Assembly (NCBI GenBank): GCA_001816655.1
Contig: MHCP01000019.1
Location: forward strand, 1 to 32,058
Length of the DNA: 32,058 nt
Source: Candidatus Woykebacteria bacterium RBG_13_40_15
GTDB lineage: Bacteria; Patescibacteria; Microgenomatia; Woykebacterales; RBG-16-39-9b
Direction of reading: 5' to 3'
The notes beneath the pieces were generated by a model. The model was not told the origin of the DNA. It saw only the letters and a program-made list of their open reading frames with translations, and ran no database searches. This document shows, in pieces, positions 22,427-28,805 of the stretch. The first letter of the stretch is position 1; each line of letters opens with the position of its first letter. Both the position numbers and the translations under genes were made by a program.

Positions 22427-24064
22427 ATGAGGCTTACTAAATCGTACAAGTTAAAAATCTTACCTACCAATGAGCAGGTTAAGTTCCTTGAAGATTATTT
22501 CTCAAGATTCGCTAAAGCGGTAAACTTCTATATAAGTAAAATTGGCTTGCTTCGAAAAGACTATGAGTGGCTATCTAAGGACAAGCAGAAAAAAGGAAAG
22601 TGTGCGAATTGTGGCCAAAATACCGATCTTAGTCACAAATTCCTGCCTGCTAACTCCTTAGTTTGCCCCCGCTGCTATAATTACGAAGTTGGCGACCTTT
22701 TTATTAGAAAAAAGCTATATGCAACCAGAATAGGCCCAAATAAAAGAAAAAGGGGCAGGTTTGATGTTCGAGATGCAACAAAATTGCCGGGGACGGATTA
22801 CGCCTTAGCCTTCAAGAGAGCAGCCGATACTATCAAGGGACAAAAGAAACAACTGGGAAAAGTCAAAAAGCAGCTAGTTTTTACAGAACGACGCTTAAAT
22901 GAATGGATTGAGGTGCTTGAAAATAAGGAAACCCTACTACAAGATGGCAAAAAAGCCCTAACAAGATTTACACTTCCTAAAAAACCAGGACAGAAAGTAG
23001 AAAGATTTAAGCACATCCTTTATAAAGACAACCCATCCCAAGGAAAAACAGAATCCCAGATCAAAGGAATAATCAAGGCTTTGGATAGGACTGTTCAAAG
23101 GCTTACTAAAAGGTTAAAAACTGCGGACATTAAATTCAATGGGGACATTGTTGATCTTCACTACTCAGCAGTAAAAAACATTATAGAAAAATTCACCGAA
23201 ATAAGCCTTGATTTAAAAAAGCAACAGTTTCCAATTGCAGCAGAAAATGTAGTTTCTAAGAAAAGTAGGGGTTGGATTATTGAAAAGATAAACGAGATGA
23301 AAAAGGGCAAACCCTTATATCCGCTTCTTCTGAAAAAGAAAAACGATTTTTACCTAAGCTACCCAGTCCGATTGGAGCTAGAAGAACCAAAAGAGGAAAA
23401 AGTCACTAAAGCAATGGGGATTGATCGGGGAGTAAATCAAATAGCTGTTACTGCAGTTATTGACAGGCCTACAGATAAACCTCATCATATTGAATTTTAT
23501 TCAGGAAAAGACTTAATAAAAAGCAAATTAAAATACCAGCTAATAAGGAAGAAATTTACTGGAACAAAAAGTGTTAATAAACGCAGGGCAAAATTTGGAG
23601 AAAAGGTAGCAAGGGGATCTATGTATGTTCTCCACGATATTTCAAGGCAGATAGTAAATCAAGCAAAAGAACAAAAACCAATTGTTATTGTTATGGAAGA
23701 TTTAAAAATGATTCAAGGCGAGAAAAGGGTGAAAAAAGGAAGTGCCGTGAGGGAAAGAAAAGTCAATTTTCTTCTCTCCAACTTTAACTATGGCCGATTA
23801 CAAAGTTTAATTAGTTATAAGGCTTTACAAGAGGGAATCCCAATTAGGTTTATAAAACCTGAATATACATCCCAAACCTGTTCAAAATGCAGGGAAATAG
23901 GCAAAAGGACTAAGGGGTTTTTTCAGTGCGTCAATCCAAAATGCAACCATAAAATGAATGCAGATCTCAATGCCGCCATTAATATTGCAAACTCATATTG
24001 TAAGGAAGATTCATTTACAAAAAAGCCAAAAAGTGCTATATTGCAAGCGACGACGAGCTCTTAG
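22427..24064 (+). CDS. cas12f: Miniature CRISPR effector nuclease Cas12f (Cas14-type)
   Basis: A 545-residue RNA-guided DNA nuclease candidate of the type V-F group. RuvC residues are Asp333 (AMGIDRGVNQIAV), Glu424 (IVMEDLK) and Asp513 (NADLNAAINIA). The C-terminal target-strand zinc finger has CSKC (485, 488) and C501/C506. An N-terminal zinc finger C59-x2-C62-x17-C80-x2-C83 sits inside the first domain; Cas12f enzymes have this feature, whereas compact TnpB proteins lack it. Residues about 125-255 are a charged helical REC-like region. Size fits Cas12f (400-700) and exceeds TnpB (about 400). The following 340 bp carry a putative tracrRNA and two CRISPR-type repeats. No cas1, cas2, cas4 or transposase is seen. 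The other possibility is an IS605-type TnpB derivative; the repeats make that less likely. Confidence 0.85.
   Translation: MRLTKSYKLKILPTNEQVKFLEDYFSRFAKAVNFYISKIGLLRKDYEWLSKDKQKKGKCANCGQNTDLSHKFLPANSLVCPRCYNYEVGDLFIRKKLYATRIGPNKRKRGRFDVRDATKLPGTDYALAFKRAADTIKGQKKQLGKVKKQLVFTERRLNEWIEVLENKETLLQDGKKALTRFTLPKKPGQKVERFKHILYKDNPSQGKTESQIKGIIKALDRTVQRLTKRLKTADIKFNGDIVDLHYSAVKNIIEKFTEISLDLKKQQFPIAAENVVSKKSRGWIIEKINEMKKGKPLYPLLLKKKNDFYLSYPVRLELEEPKEEKVTKAMGIDRGVNQIAVTAVIDRPTDKPHHIEFYSGKDLIKSKLKYQLIRKKFTGTKSVNKRRAKFGEKVARGSMYVLHDISRQIVNQAKEQKPIVIVMEDLKMIQGEKRVKKGSAVRERKVNFLLSNFNYGRLQSLISYKALQEGIPIRFIKPEYTSQTCSKCREIGKRTKGFFQCVNPKCNHKMNADLNAAINIANSYCKEDSFTKKPKSAILQATTSS
24014..24042 (+). promoter_or_regulatory. 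tracrRNA promoter inside the cas12f 3' end
   Basis: TTTACA (24014-24019), 17-nt spacer, TATATT (24037-24042) preceded by TGC (extended -10). Predicted start about 24049, within the last codons of cas12f. Confidence 0.55.
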
Positions 24065-24230
24065 CTATATGCTTCTAGAGTTTTGAAAGGACTGCGTTGC
24101 ACAGTAGTTAAAGTGGATTCGCTTTAGGTTTCGTCGCCGTTTAAAAGCGATGGGAAAGTTTTAGCCTTTTTAGACTAAACCGGCCTGATCACCACAATTC
24201 TTAGTTCTTCTTGCGGGGGTTTTAATCCGC
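24049..24230 (+). ncRNA. Putative tracrRNA of the Cas12f system
   Basis: Structured non-coding stretch between effector and array. GTTGCA (24096-24101) can pair with TGCAAC at the repeat 3' end. TTCTTAGTTCTTCTT (24198-24212) can pair with repeat bases 24273-24287 over 15 positions with two G-U pairs. Between them are hairpins CGTCGC/GCGATG (24132-24152) and GTTTTAG/CTAAAC (24158-24180); GCGG/CCGC follows at about 24213-24230. The order, short TTGCA anti-repeat first and the second one near the 3' end, is the same as in the Un1Cas12f1 guide as I recall it. Boundaries are estimates. Confidence 0.65.
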
Positions 24231-24235
24231 GAATC

Positions 24236-24263
24236 TTGACAATCTTTATTCAAAAAGTAGGTT
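24236..24263 (+). promoter_or_regulatory. Possible crRNA promoter running into repeat 1
   Basis: TTGACA (24236-24241), 16-nt spacer, TAGGTT (24258-24263), the latter forming the 5' end of repeat 1. A start near 24270 would keep the conserved 3' part of the repeat. Confidence 0.4.
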
Positions 24264-24366
24264 CGGCTTCTTAAGAAGAATTAAGGAATGCAACTCCTCC
24301 TTTTCTAGTTGTTCCCTTATATTTTTTAAGCAACAGAACCTCCTAGGAAGAATTAAGGAATGCAAC
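24258..24366 (+). CRISPR. Minimal CRISPR array: repeat, 35-nt spacer, repeat
   Basis: Two repeat units share the identical 20-nt core GAAGAATTAAGGAATGCAAC at 24275-24294 and 24347-24366, 72 nt apart. Taking 37-nt repeats (24258-24294 and 24330-24366), the spacer is 24295-24329, 35 nt. The second repeat reads GCAACAGAACC at its 5' end and, as I recall the Un1Cas12f1 repeat, matches it in length, in the CAGAACC block and in AAGGAATGCAAC. The 5' half of repeat 1 is diverged. Just before the core both copies hold a palindrome (TTAA- or CTAG-centred) in which two changes compensate. No third repeat follows, so any second spacer (24367-24401) is unconfirmed. Confidence 0.75.
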
Positions 24367-24401
24367 AAGTACTCTAGAAACTGAATAGTAGGTAAGGCCT
24401 A

Positions 24402-24706
24402 AAAACTTGCAGGCAAATAAGCAAAGTACTAAAATCCTCTTAAAATCGAACAGCTTTATCAGAAGTTGAGAAGAACTTTTTATTTTCTTGACACTCTATC
24501 CCATCAGCCCTAAAAGCCACATTACTCACTCTCAAATTCTTATTTCTGCTTCGCTCAAAGGGTCGTTTTTCTTTTTGGTAAAAATTCTATTTTAAAAGTT
24601 TGATTCTTAAAGATTGAATTTCCCGATAACTATTTCCACTTAATGTTAAAATTGTTTTAGAGATCGACCATCCGTCTGCTCGGATTAGTCATAGGAAGGA
24701 AGGCTG
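24402..24706 (+). other. AT-rich intergenic stretch downstream of the array
   Basis: No gene found. It contains TTGACA (24488-24493), 17 nt, TAAAAG, a possible promoter without an obvious product, and the extended -10 TG-T-TAAAAT (24644-24652) that probably serves the alpha/beta hydrolase gene, whose Shine-Dalgarno is AGGAAGGAAGG (24693-24703). Confidence 0.4.
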
Positions 24707-25540
24707 ATGAAGAAGAAACACTCGGATCTGCCGATCCAAAAAGTAGTTACGGCTCGAGGGTCGGTGGTTAGCTATATTGAGAAGGGCGAGGGGCCACCCC
24801 TCATCATAGTCCCGGGCCTTTTCCAGAATGTCAATGGGCTGCGACATCTCATCATCGAATTGTCGCAACACTTTCGGGTGATTTGCTTAGCAGTACCAGG
24901 CAGTGAGGGCTCTAGCTTTCTTCCTGCCTACACCAATGAAGCAATTGGAAGATGGGTCGAGGAAGCGCTTGAGTCTTTGGGGGTCCGAAAGGCGTTGTTC
25001 GTCAGCGTATCGCTCGGAGCGATACTAGTTGTGTCGGGTATCGTTGCTTTCAAGCGGGTGAAAGTATTGGGCTATGTAGCACACGAGCCTGTTACCCGGC
25101 TTACCCATACCCGGGTTTGGTGGAGACTGCTTTATCAGACGAACCGACTCCTTTACGAAAGGAGGCTTGGCTTCTTGTCCCTGACGATGATCTGGGTCAT
25201 AAGATTCGTCCTGGCCCACGTTTTTCGCCAGGGCTTCGCTCGAGCGCTTCTGGGAACTCCAGTGCGAGTCTTTCCACCAATGGGAGACGTACTGAGCGAG
25301 CAGCCAACGGATGAGCTGGCAGTAGCGGCCGCCAAAAAAGTCCCAACGCTGGTTGTACTATCAAGTGAAAGAACCAGGGGCCTGATTGAGCAGGAACAAA
25401 TGATGCGGGCAGTTGGACGGATGAGCGTGGTGGGTCTTGAAACTCTCAGCGGGGCTAAACACTTTCTCCGTCGAGAAGACCAGCGGAACTTGGCAAGGCA
25501 TGTTGTCGGGTTTGCTCGGAGGCGCAGGGTTATACTCTGA
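24707..25540 (+). CDS. Alpha/beta hydrolase, GC-rich gene
   Basis: A 277-residue alpha/beta-fold hydrolase. The oxyanion region is IIVPGLFQN, the nucleophile elbow FVSVSLGAILV has Ser where GxSxG is expected although the first Gly is replaced by Ser, and the catalytic His lies in GAKHFLRRED near residue 255. A cap region with hydrophobic helices (LGFLSLTMIWVIRFVLAHVF) suggests a lipophilic substrate. Substrate unknown. G+C and codon use differ strongly from neighbours, and a strong Shine-Dalgarno (AGGAAGG) precedes the ATG, as for the other GC-rich genes. Located right after the CRISPR array but with no sign of functional linkage. Confidence 0.8.
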   Translation: MKKKHSDLPIQKVVTARGSVVSYIEKGEGPPLIIVPGLFQNVNGLRHLIIELSQHFRVICLAVPGSEGSSFLPAYTNEAIGRWVEEALESLGVRKALFVSVSLGAILVVSGIVAFKRVKVLGYVAHEPVTRLTHTRVWWRLLYQTNRLLYERRLGFLSLTMIWVIRFVLAHVFRQGFARALLGTPVRVFPPMGDVLSEQPTDELAVAAAKKVPTLVVLSSERTRGLIEQEQMMRAVGRMSVVGLETLSGAKHFLRREDQRNLARHVVGFARRRRVIL

Positions 25541-25558
25541 CGTGAAAATCCGCCTTTG

Positions 25559-25593
25559 TGGCCGTCTCGAACCTTCTAGGTGAGGGACGGCCA
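25559..25593. terminator. Hairpin between convergent genes
   Basis: TGGCCGTC (25559-25566) pairs with GACGGCCA (25586-25593), with an inner ACCT/AGGT stem. No T-run, so it may be a weak bidirectional terminator. Confidence 0.5.
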
Positions 25594-25618
25594 TCTGGTT
25601 TATCCTAAAAATTCTAGT

Positions 25619-27775
25619 TCAAATCAGTGAAGCTCTTACAATTAGGCGGGAGTCGAGTTTGCCTACTGGCCAGCAGGTCATTAAAGTAACTACTTCGTTA
25701 TCAGTTGGATCCAGCACACTTACATCTGTTTTCCCCACTACTTTCCGCTCCGTTACGGAATAATTAAATTTCTGACCCTCTTTGACTAAAGTTAACCTGT
25801 CTCCAGGCGACAGATTAGAAATTTTTGAAAACTCATAGGCATAATAAGGAGCTGCTTGCGTACCATCTGTGGAATGGCCAAATATAAAAATATTGCTACC
25901 TTGTCCGGGCAGGGCAGTTCCTTTATAATGCCCAAGCCCAGTTCCGAGCGGAATAGCGTAACCTTCTTTACTAGCCCCATCTACATTTTCAGTGATTGGA
26001 ACTTTTAAGCCCAGCTTCTCAATGTATAAGCCAAATTTTTGGAAATTTTTGTCAATAACAGCTTGGGCTGGTTTAGGCGGACTTTCAGCCGCGGCTGCTT
26101 TTGGGGGACCATGATTAGCAGTGCTATTTATTCCGCCGCTTAATACTAGAGCAAGGGAGGAAAATATAATAATGGTTAAAAATACACGGCCAAGTAAACG
26201 TATATTATGCACCGACTTCTTTGCTGTTAATTTCTTCAAATTTCCGTATTTCCAAAAATTAAATGCAGCTAGACAAGTTAAAAGAATAGTTAGCATAATT
26301 AGGTCACGATTTGTTGATGCCTGATTAGTTCCCCGTACACCAGTTTCCGGCAGGCCCGTCGAGACTCCCATGACAAAAGTTTTGTCGTACGTTTGGGCCG
26401 GAAAACCACCGTCGGTTACTCTGACAGTAAAGGTGTAAGAGGAATTGTGAGTTGGTATCCCATAAATTAAACCAGAAGAAGAAAGAGAGAGCCCTGGTGG
26501 TAGGGAGCCGCTTACCAAACTAAATGTGTAAGGAGATGTGCCGTATGATTCATCAAGACTGACCGAATAACTTCTGCCGATTAAAGCAGCAGGCAAAGTC
26601 TGGTTGTTGGTGATGCTAAGAGTGGGAAGTTCTTCTGATCGCCATATCTGTAAACAACCGACTAGATTCGAATTCGAAAAGCCGGCGTAAATGCGACCTT
26701 TAAAAAAAGTTAGAGCATATAGAGCATAATTATATTGGTCGCCAAATCCATCCTCTCCCATTTGGGTTGCATCTACGCCATCAGTAACCCAAAGACCGGC
26801 ACTACCAGTGGATACCCTTGTTCCAGAGTAGGCCACGCTGTTGACAATTGTCGGTTGGAGAGAAGGCCAAATGTTGGGTAAAGTGTCAAACTCGCCAGTC
26901 AAATTAACTTTTGACCAACTTTCTCCACCGGTGCTATAATAAAGCTCCAAGCCGTCAGTATTGTTTTCGGTCCCAGCGTAAAGAACACCTAAATAAGATA
27001 CAATTACGTACACACCATCGTTGTTAGTATTACCCAAGCCCCCACTACCGACTTGTGTCCAATCCGTGCCATTTGAAGTACGGTAAATTGAAGCGCCATC
27101 CGTGGAGTCCTCCGTACCGGCATAAAGATAATTTCCAAAGGAATATAACGTCATAACCCCCGTATCATTTGCACTTAAATCATCAACTGCAACTTTCTCC
27201 CAGTCGGTACCGTTTTGCGTTCTCCAAATTTGCCCACCAGTTAGTTTTCTAGTGCCAGCATATAAATACCCGTTAAAAATCTCTAAGGCGACAGTTTGGT
27301 AATTATAAAAAACCGGATCAGCTTCAAAACCTGCTCCGACAACGTCGACCCAGGTTTCCCCATCGCTACTTCTTAAAACTTCAGCCGGCTTGGAAATATC
27401 ATCAGAACCAGTAGCGGCATAAAAATAGCCGCCAAACTCTTCCAAATCTAAAACGTAGTGATCATCATTACTGAAAGAAGCTACTTCGCTCCAAGTACCA
27501 GTATCTCCGGTAGAACTTTTATAGATTGAAGCACTACCAGTAGCGGGATTGCCTACACCGGCGTAAAGAGTGTTATTAAAAATTCCAAATCGCAAATGCA
27601 CATCTCTTCCGTTAAGTCCGCTATCGTCTACTACTTTTTCGAAGTTTAAGGAAGGAGGGGAGATAATATAAGCTTTTGTGGGAGAGGGCAAAAACAAAGC
27701 TAATATGCCTATGGGTAAAGCAAAAAAGACGATGAGAAATAATAACTTATTTTCTAGAGCAGCGAATTTTTTCAT
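25619..27775 (-). CDS. Surface beta-propeller protein fused through an LPETG motif to a sortase
   Basis: A single 718-residue chain. Residues 9-33 are a signal peptide or anchor. Residues about 60-385 hold seven similar units with the pattern LYAGT...IYRTSNGTDW, consistent with a seven-bladed propeller. Residues about 385-470 form a putative Ig-like (He_PIG) domain with SGSLPPGLSLSSSG and GIPTHNSSYTFTVRV. LPETG follows at 475-479, then a membrane helix (491-508), basic residues, a second helix (530-546) and a Pro/Ala linker. Residues about 570-718 are a sortase: His634 (FIFGHSTDG), Cys701 (TLMTCWP), Arg710 (DSRLIVRA). The protein thus carries both a sortase substrate signal and the transpeptidase. 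Class E/D-like by size. No frameshift or stop separates the parts. Confidence 0.85.
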   Translation of the reverse strand: MKKFAALENKLLFLIVFFALPIGILALFLPSPTKAYIISPPSLNFEKVVDDSGLNGRDVHLRFGIFNNTLYAGVGNPATGSASIYKSSTGDTGTWSEVASFSNDDHYVLDLEEFGGYFYAATGSDDISKPAEVLRSSDGETWVDVVGAGFEADPVFYNYQTVALEIFNGYLYAGTRKLTGGQIWRTQNGTDWEKVAVDDLSANDTGVMTLYSFGNYLYAGTEDSTDGASIYRTSNGTDWTQVGSGGLGNTNNDGVYVIVSYLGVLYAGTENNTDGLELYYSTGGESWSKVNLTGEFDTLPNIWPSLQPTIVNSVAYSGTRVSTGSAGLWVTDGVDATQMGEDGFGDQYNYALYALTFFKGRIYAGFSNSNLVGCLQIWRSEELPTLSITNNQTLPAALIGRSYSVSLDESYGTSPYTFSLVSGSLPPGLSLSSSGLIYGIPTHNSSYTFTVRVTDGGFPAQTYDKTFVMGVSTGLPETGVRGTNQASTNRDLIMLTILLTCLAAFNFWKYGNLKKLTAKKSVHNIRLLGRVFLTIIIFSSLALVLSGGINSTANHGPPKAAAAESPPKPAQAVIDKNFQKFGLYIEKLGLKVPITENVDGASKEGYAIPLGTGLGHYKGTALPGQGSNIFIFGHSTDGTQAAPYYAYEFSKISNLSPGDRLTLVKEGQKFNYSVTERKVVGKTDVSVLDPTDNEVVTLMTCWPVGKLDSRLIVRASLI

Positions 27776-27852
27776 CTGGCCCTCAAGAACCTATTCTAAT
27801 TAAACAATATACGTTGTCGTCTGATTTATCAAGGTGATAAAATAGGCTAGCT

Positions 27853-27858
27853 TACAAT
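27853..27858 (+). promoter_or_regulatory. -10 box for mutM
   Basis: TACAAT at 27853-27858, 8 nt before ATG 27867; no convincing -35 box. Confidence 0.4.
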
Positions 27859-27866
27859 AAATATAT

Positions 27867-28718
27867 ATGCCGGAACTTCCAGAAGTTGAGACAATCAAGC
27901 GAGATATTGAAAAAAACCTAATCGGTAAAAAGATACTTGATGTTTGGACGGATTCGCCAAAGCAAGTTCAACCTAACATAGATGGATTTAAAAAAGAGAC
28001 AGTTGGCAAAAAGTTTAAAGATGTAAAAAGAAGAGCTAAGATTCTTATCTTTCACTTGGAAGACGGTACTCCAATTATTGCCCACCTGAAACTAAGCGGA
28101 AGGCTTCTTTATAGGAATCAAACTGATAAAGCCGATGCATTTACGAGAATTATCATCAAACTTGGCGAGGGGAAAGAGATCCGTTTTGCGGACCTACGCC
28201 GCTTTGGTTGGATCCGCCTTTTGAAAGACGATGCTAATTTAAAGGAATTTTTGGATGAATTTGGAATCGAGCCTTTTACCCCTGACTTCACTTTGGAAAA
28301 TTTCAAAAAAATAGTGAGTAGCAAACCGACCAAAATTAAACCTTTGATAATGGACCAAAAGCAAGTTGCTGGGGTAGGCAATATCTACTCTGATGAATCT
28401 TTGTGGTGCGCGAAAATTCATCCGGAGAGGTCGGCGAAAAGTTTAAGCAGCGACGAAATCAAAAAACTTTATGATTGTATTTTAGAGGCCTTGAAACAAG
28501 GTATAGCCGATCGGGGAACTTCTGTTGATCAATATGTCGACTTACAAGGACAAAAAGGGAAACACGAACAAAACTTACAGATTTTTAGGAAAAATGGGCA
28601 GCCCTGCCCGCGTTGCGGTACAATAATCAAGAAAATTCGCGTTGGTGGTCGAGGGACACATCTCTGTCCAAATTGTCAGAAATCACGAGGAGTCCTTGAT
28701 CACAAGTTTACCTTTTGA
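27867..28718 (+). CDS. mutM: Formamidopyrimidine-DNA glycosylase (MutM/Fpg)
   Basis: Base excision repair enzyme, 283 residues, removing 8-oxoguanine and ring-opened purines. After Met removal the catalytic proline and glutamate form the N-terminus (MPELPEVETIKRDI). The AHLKLSGRLLY block carries the conserved lysine, VAGVGNIYSDESLW is the helix-two-turn-helix, and the zinc finger near the C-terminus is CPRCG..., CPNCQK, with an Arg-rich loop GGRGTHLC. Length is standard. Together with the Nudix protein at 14047 it makes an oxidised-guanine defence plausible. Leaderless-type start. Confidence 0.95.
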   Translation: MPELPEVETIKRDIEKNLIGKKILDVWTDSPKQVQPNIDGFKKETVGKKFKDVKRRAKILIFHLEDGTPIIAHLKLSGRLLYRNQTDKADAFTRIIIKLGEGKEIRFADLRRFGWIRLLKDDANLKEFLDEFGIEPFTPDFTLENFKKIVSSKPTKIKPLIMDQKQVAGVGNIYSDESLWCAKIHPERSAKSLSSDEIKKLYDCILEALKQGIADRGTSVDQYVDLQGQKGKHEQNLQIFRKNGQPCPRCGTIIKKIRVGGRGTHLCPNCQKSRGVLDHKFTF

Positions 28719-28741
28719 TATACAAGTTAGTATATGGATAC

Positions 28742-28747
28742 TATAAT
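28742..28747 (+). promoter_or_regulatory. -10 box TATAAT upstream of leader ORF and GT4 gene
   Basis: TATAAT at 28742-28747, with a weak -35 TATACA at 28719-28724 (17-nt spacer). The first ATG, 10 nt downstream at 28758, opens the leader ORF. Confidence 0.5.
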
Positions 28748-28757
28748 AGAGACCACT

Positions 28758-28805
28758 ATGAAAATAAGAGTACTTGTTTTTATTCAAAATAGGAATTTCT
28801 CATGA
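28758..28805 (+). CDS. Possible 15-residue leader peptide
   Basis: ATG 28758 begins MKIRVLVFIQNRNFS and stops at TGA 28803-28805, which overlaps the ATG of the glycosyltransferase gene (ATGA). The distance to the -10 box matches the leaderless rule of this window, so ribosomes may load here and re-initiate at 28802. It could also be chance. Confidence 0.35.
   Translation: MKIRVLVFIQNRNFS

Noticed and set aside
22427..24064. Plain IS605-family TnpB transposon gene
   Set aside because: No TnpA, no left/right end structures, an additional N-terminal zinc finger, larger size, and two CRISPR-type repeats with matching anti-repeats downstream.
24402..24440. Third CRISPR repeat
   Set aside because: The position predicted by the 72-nt period shows no AAGGAATGCAAC match.
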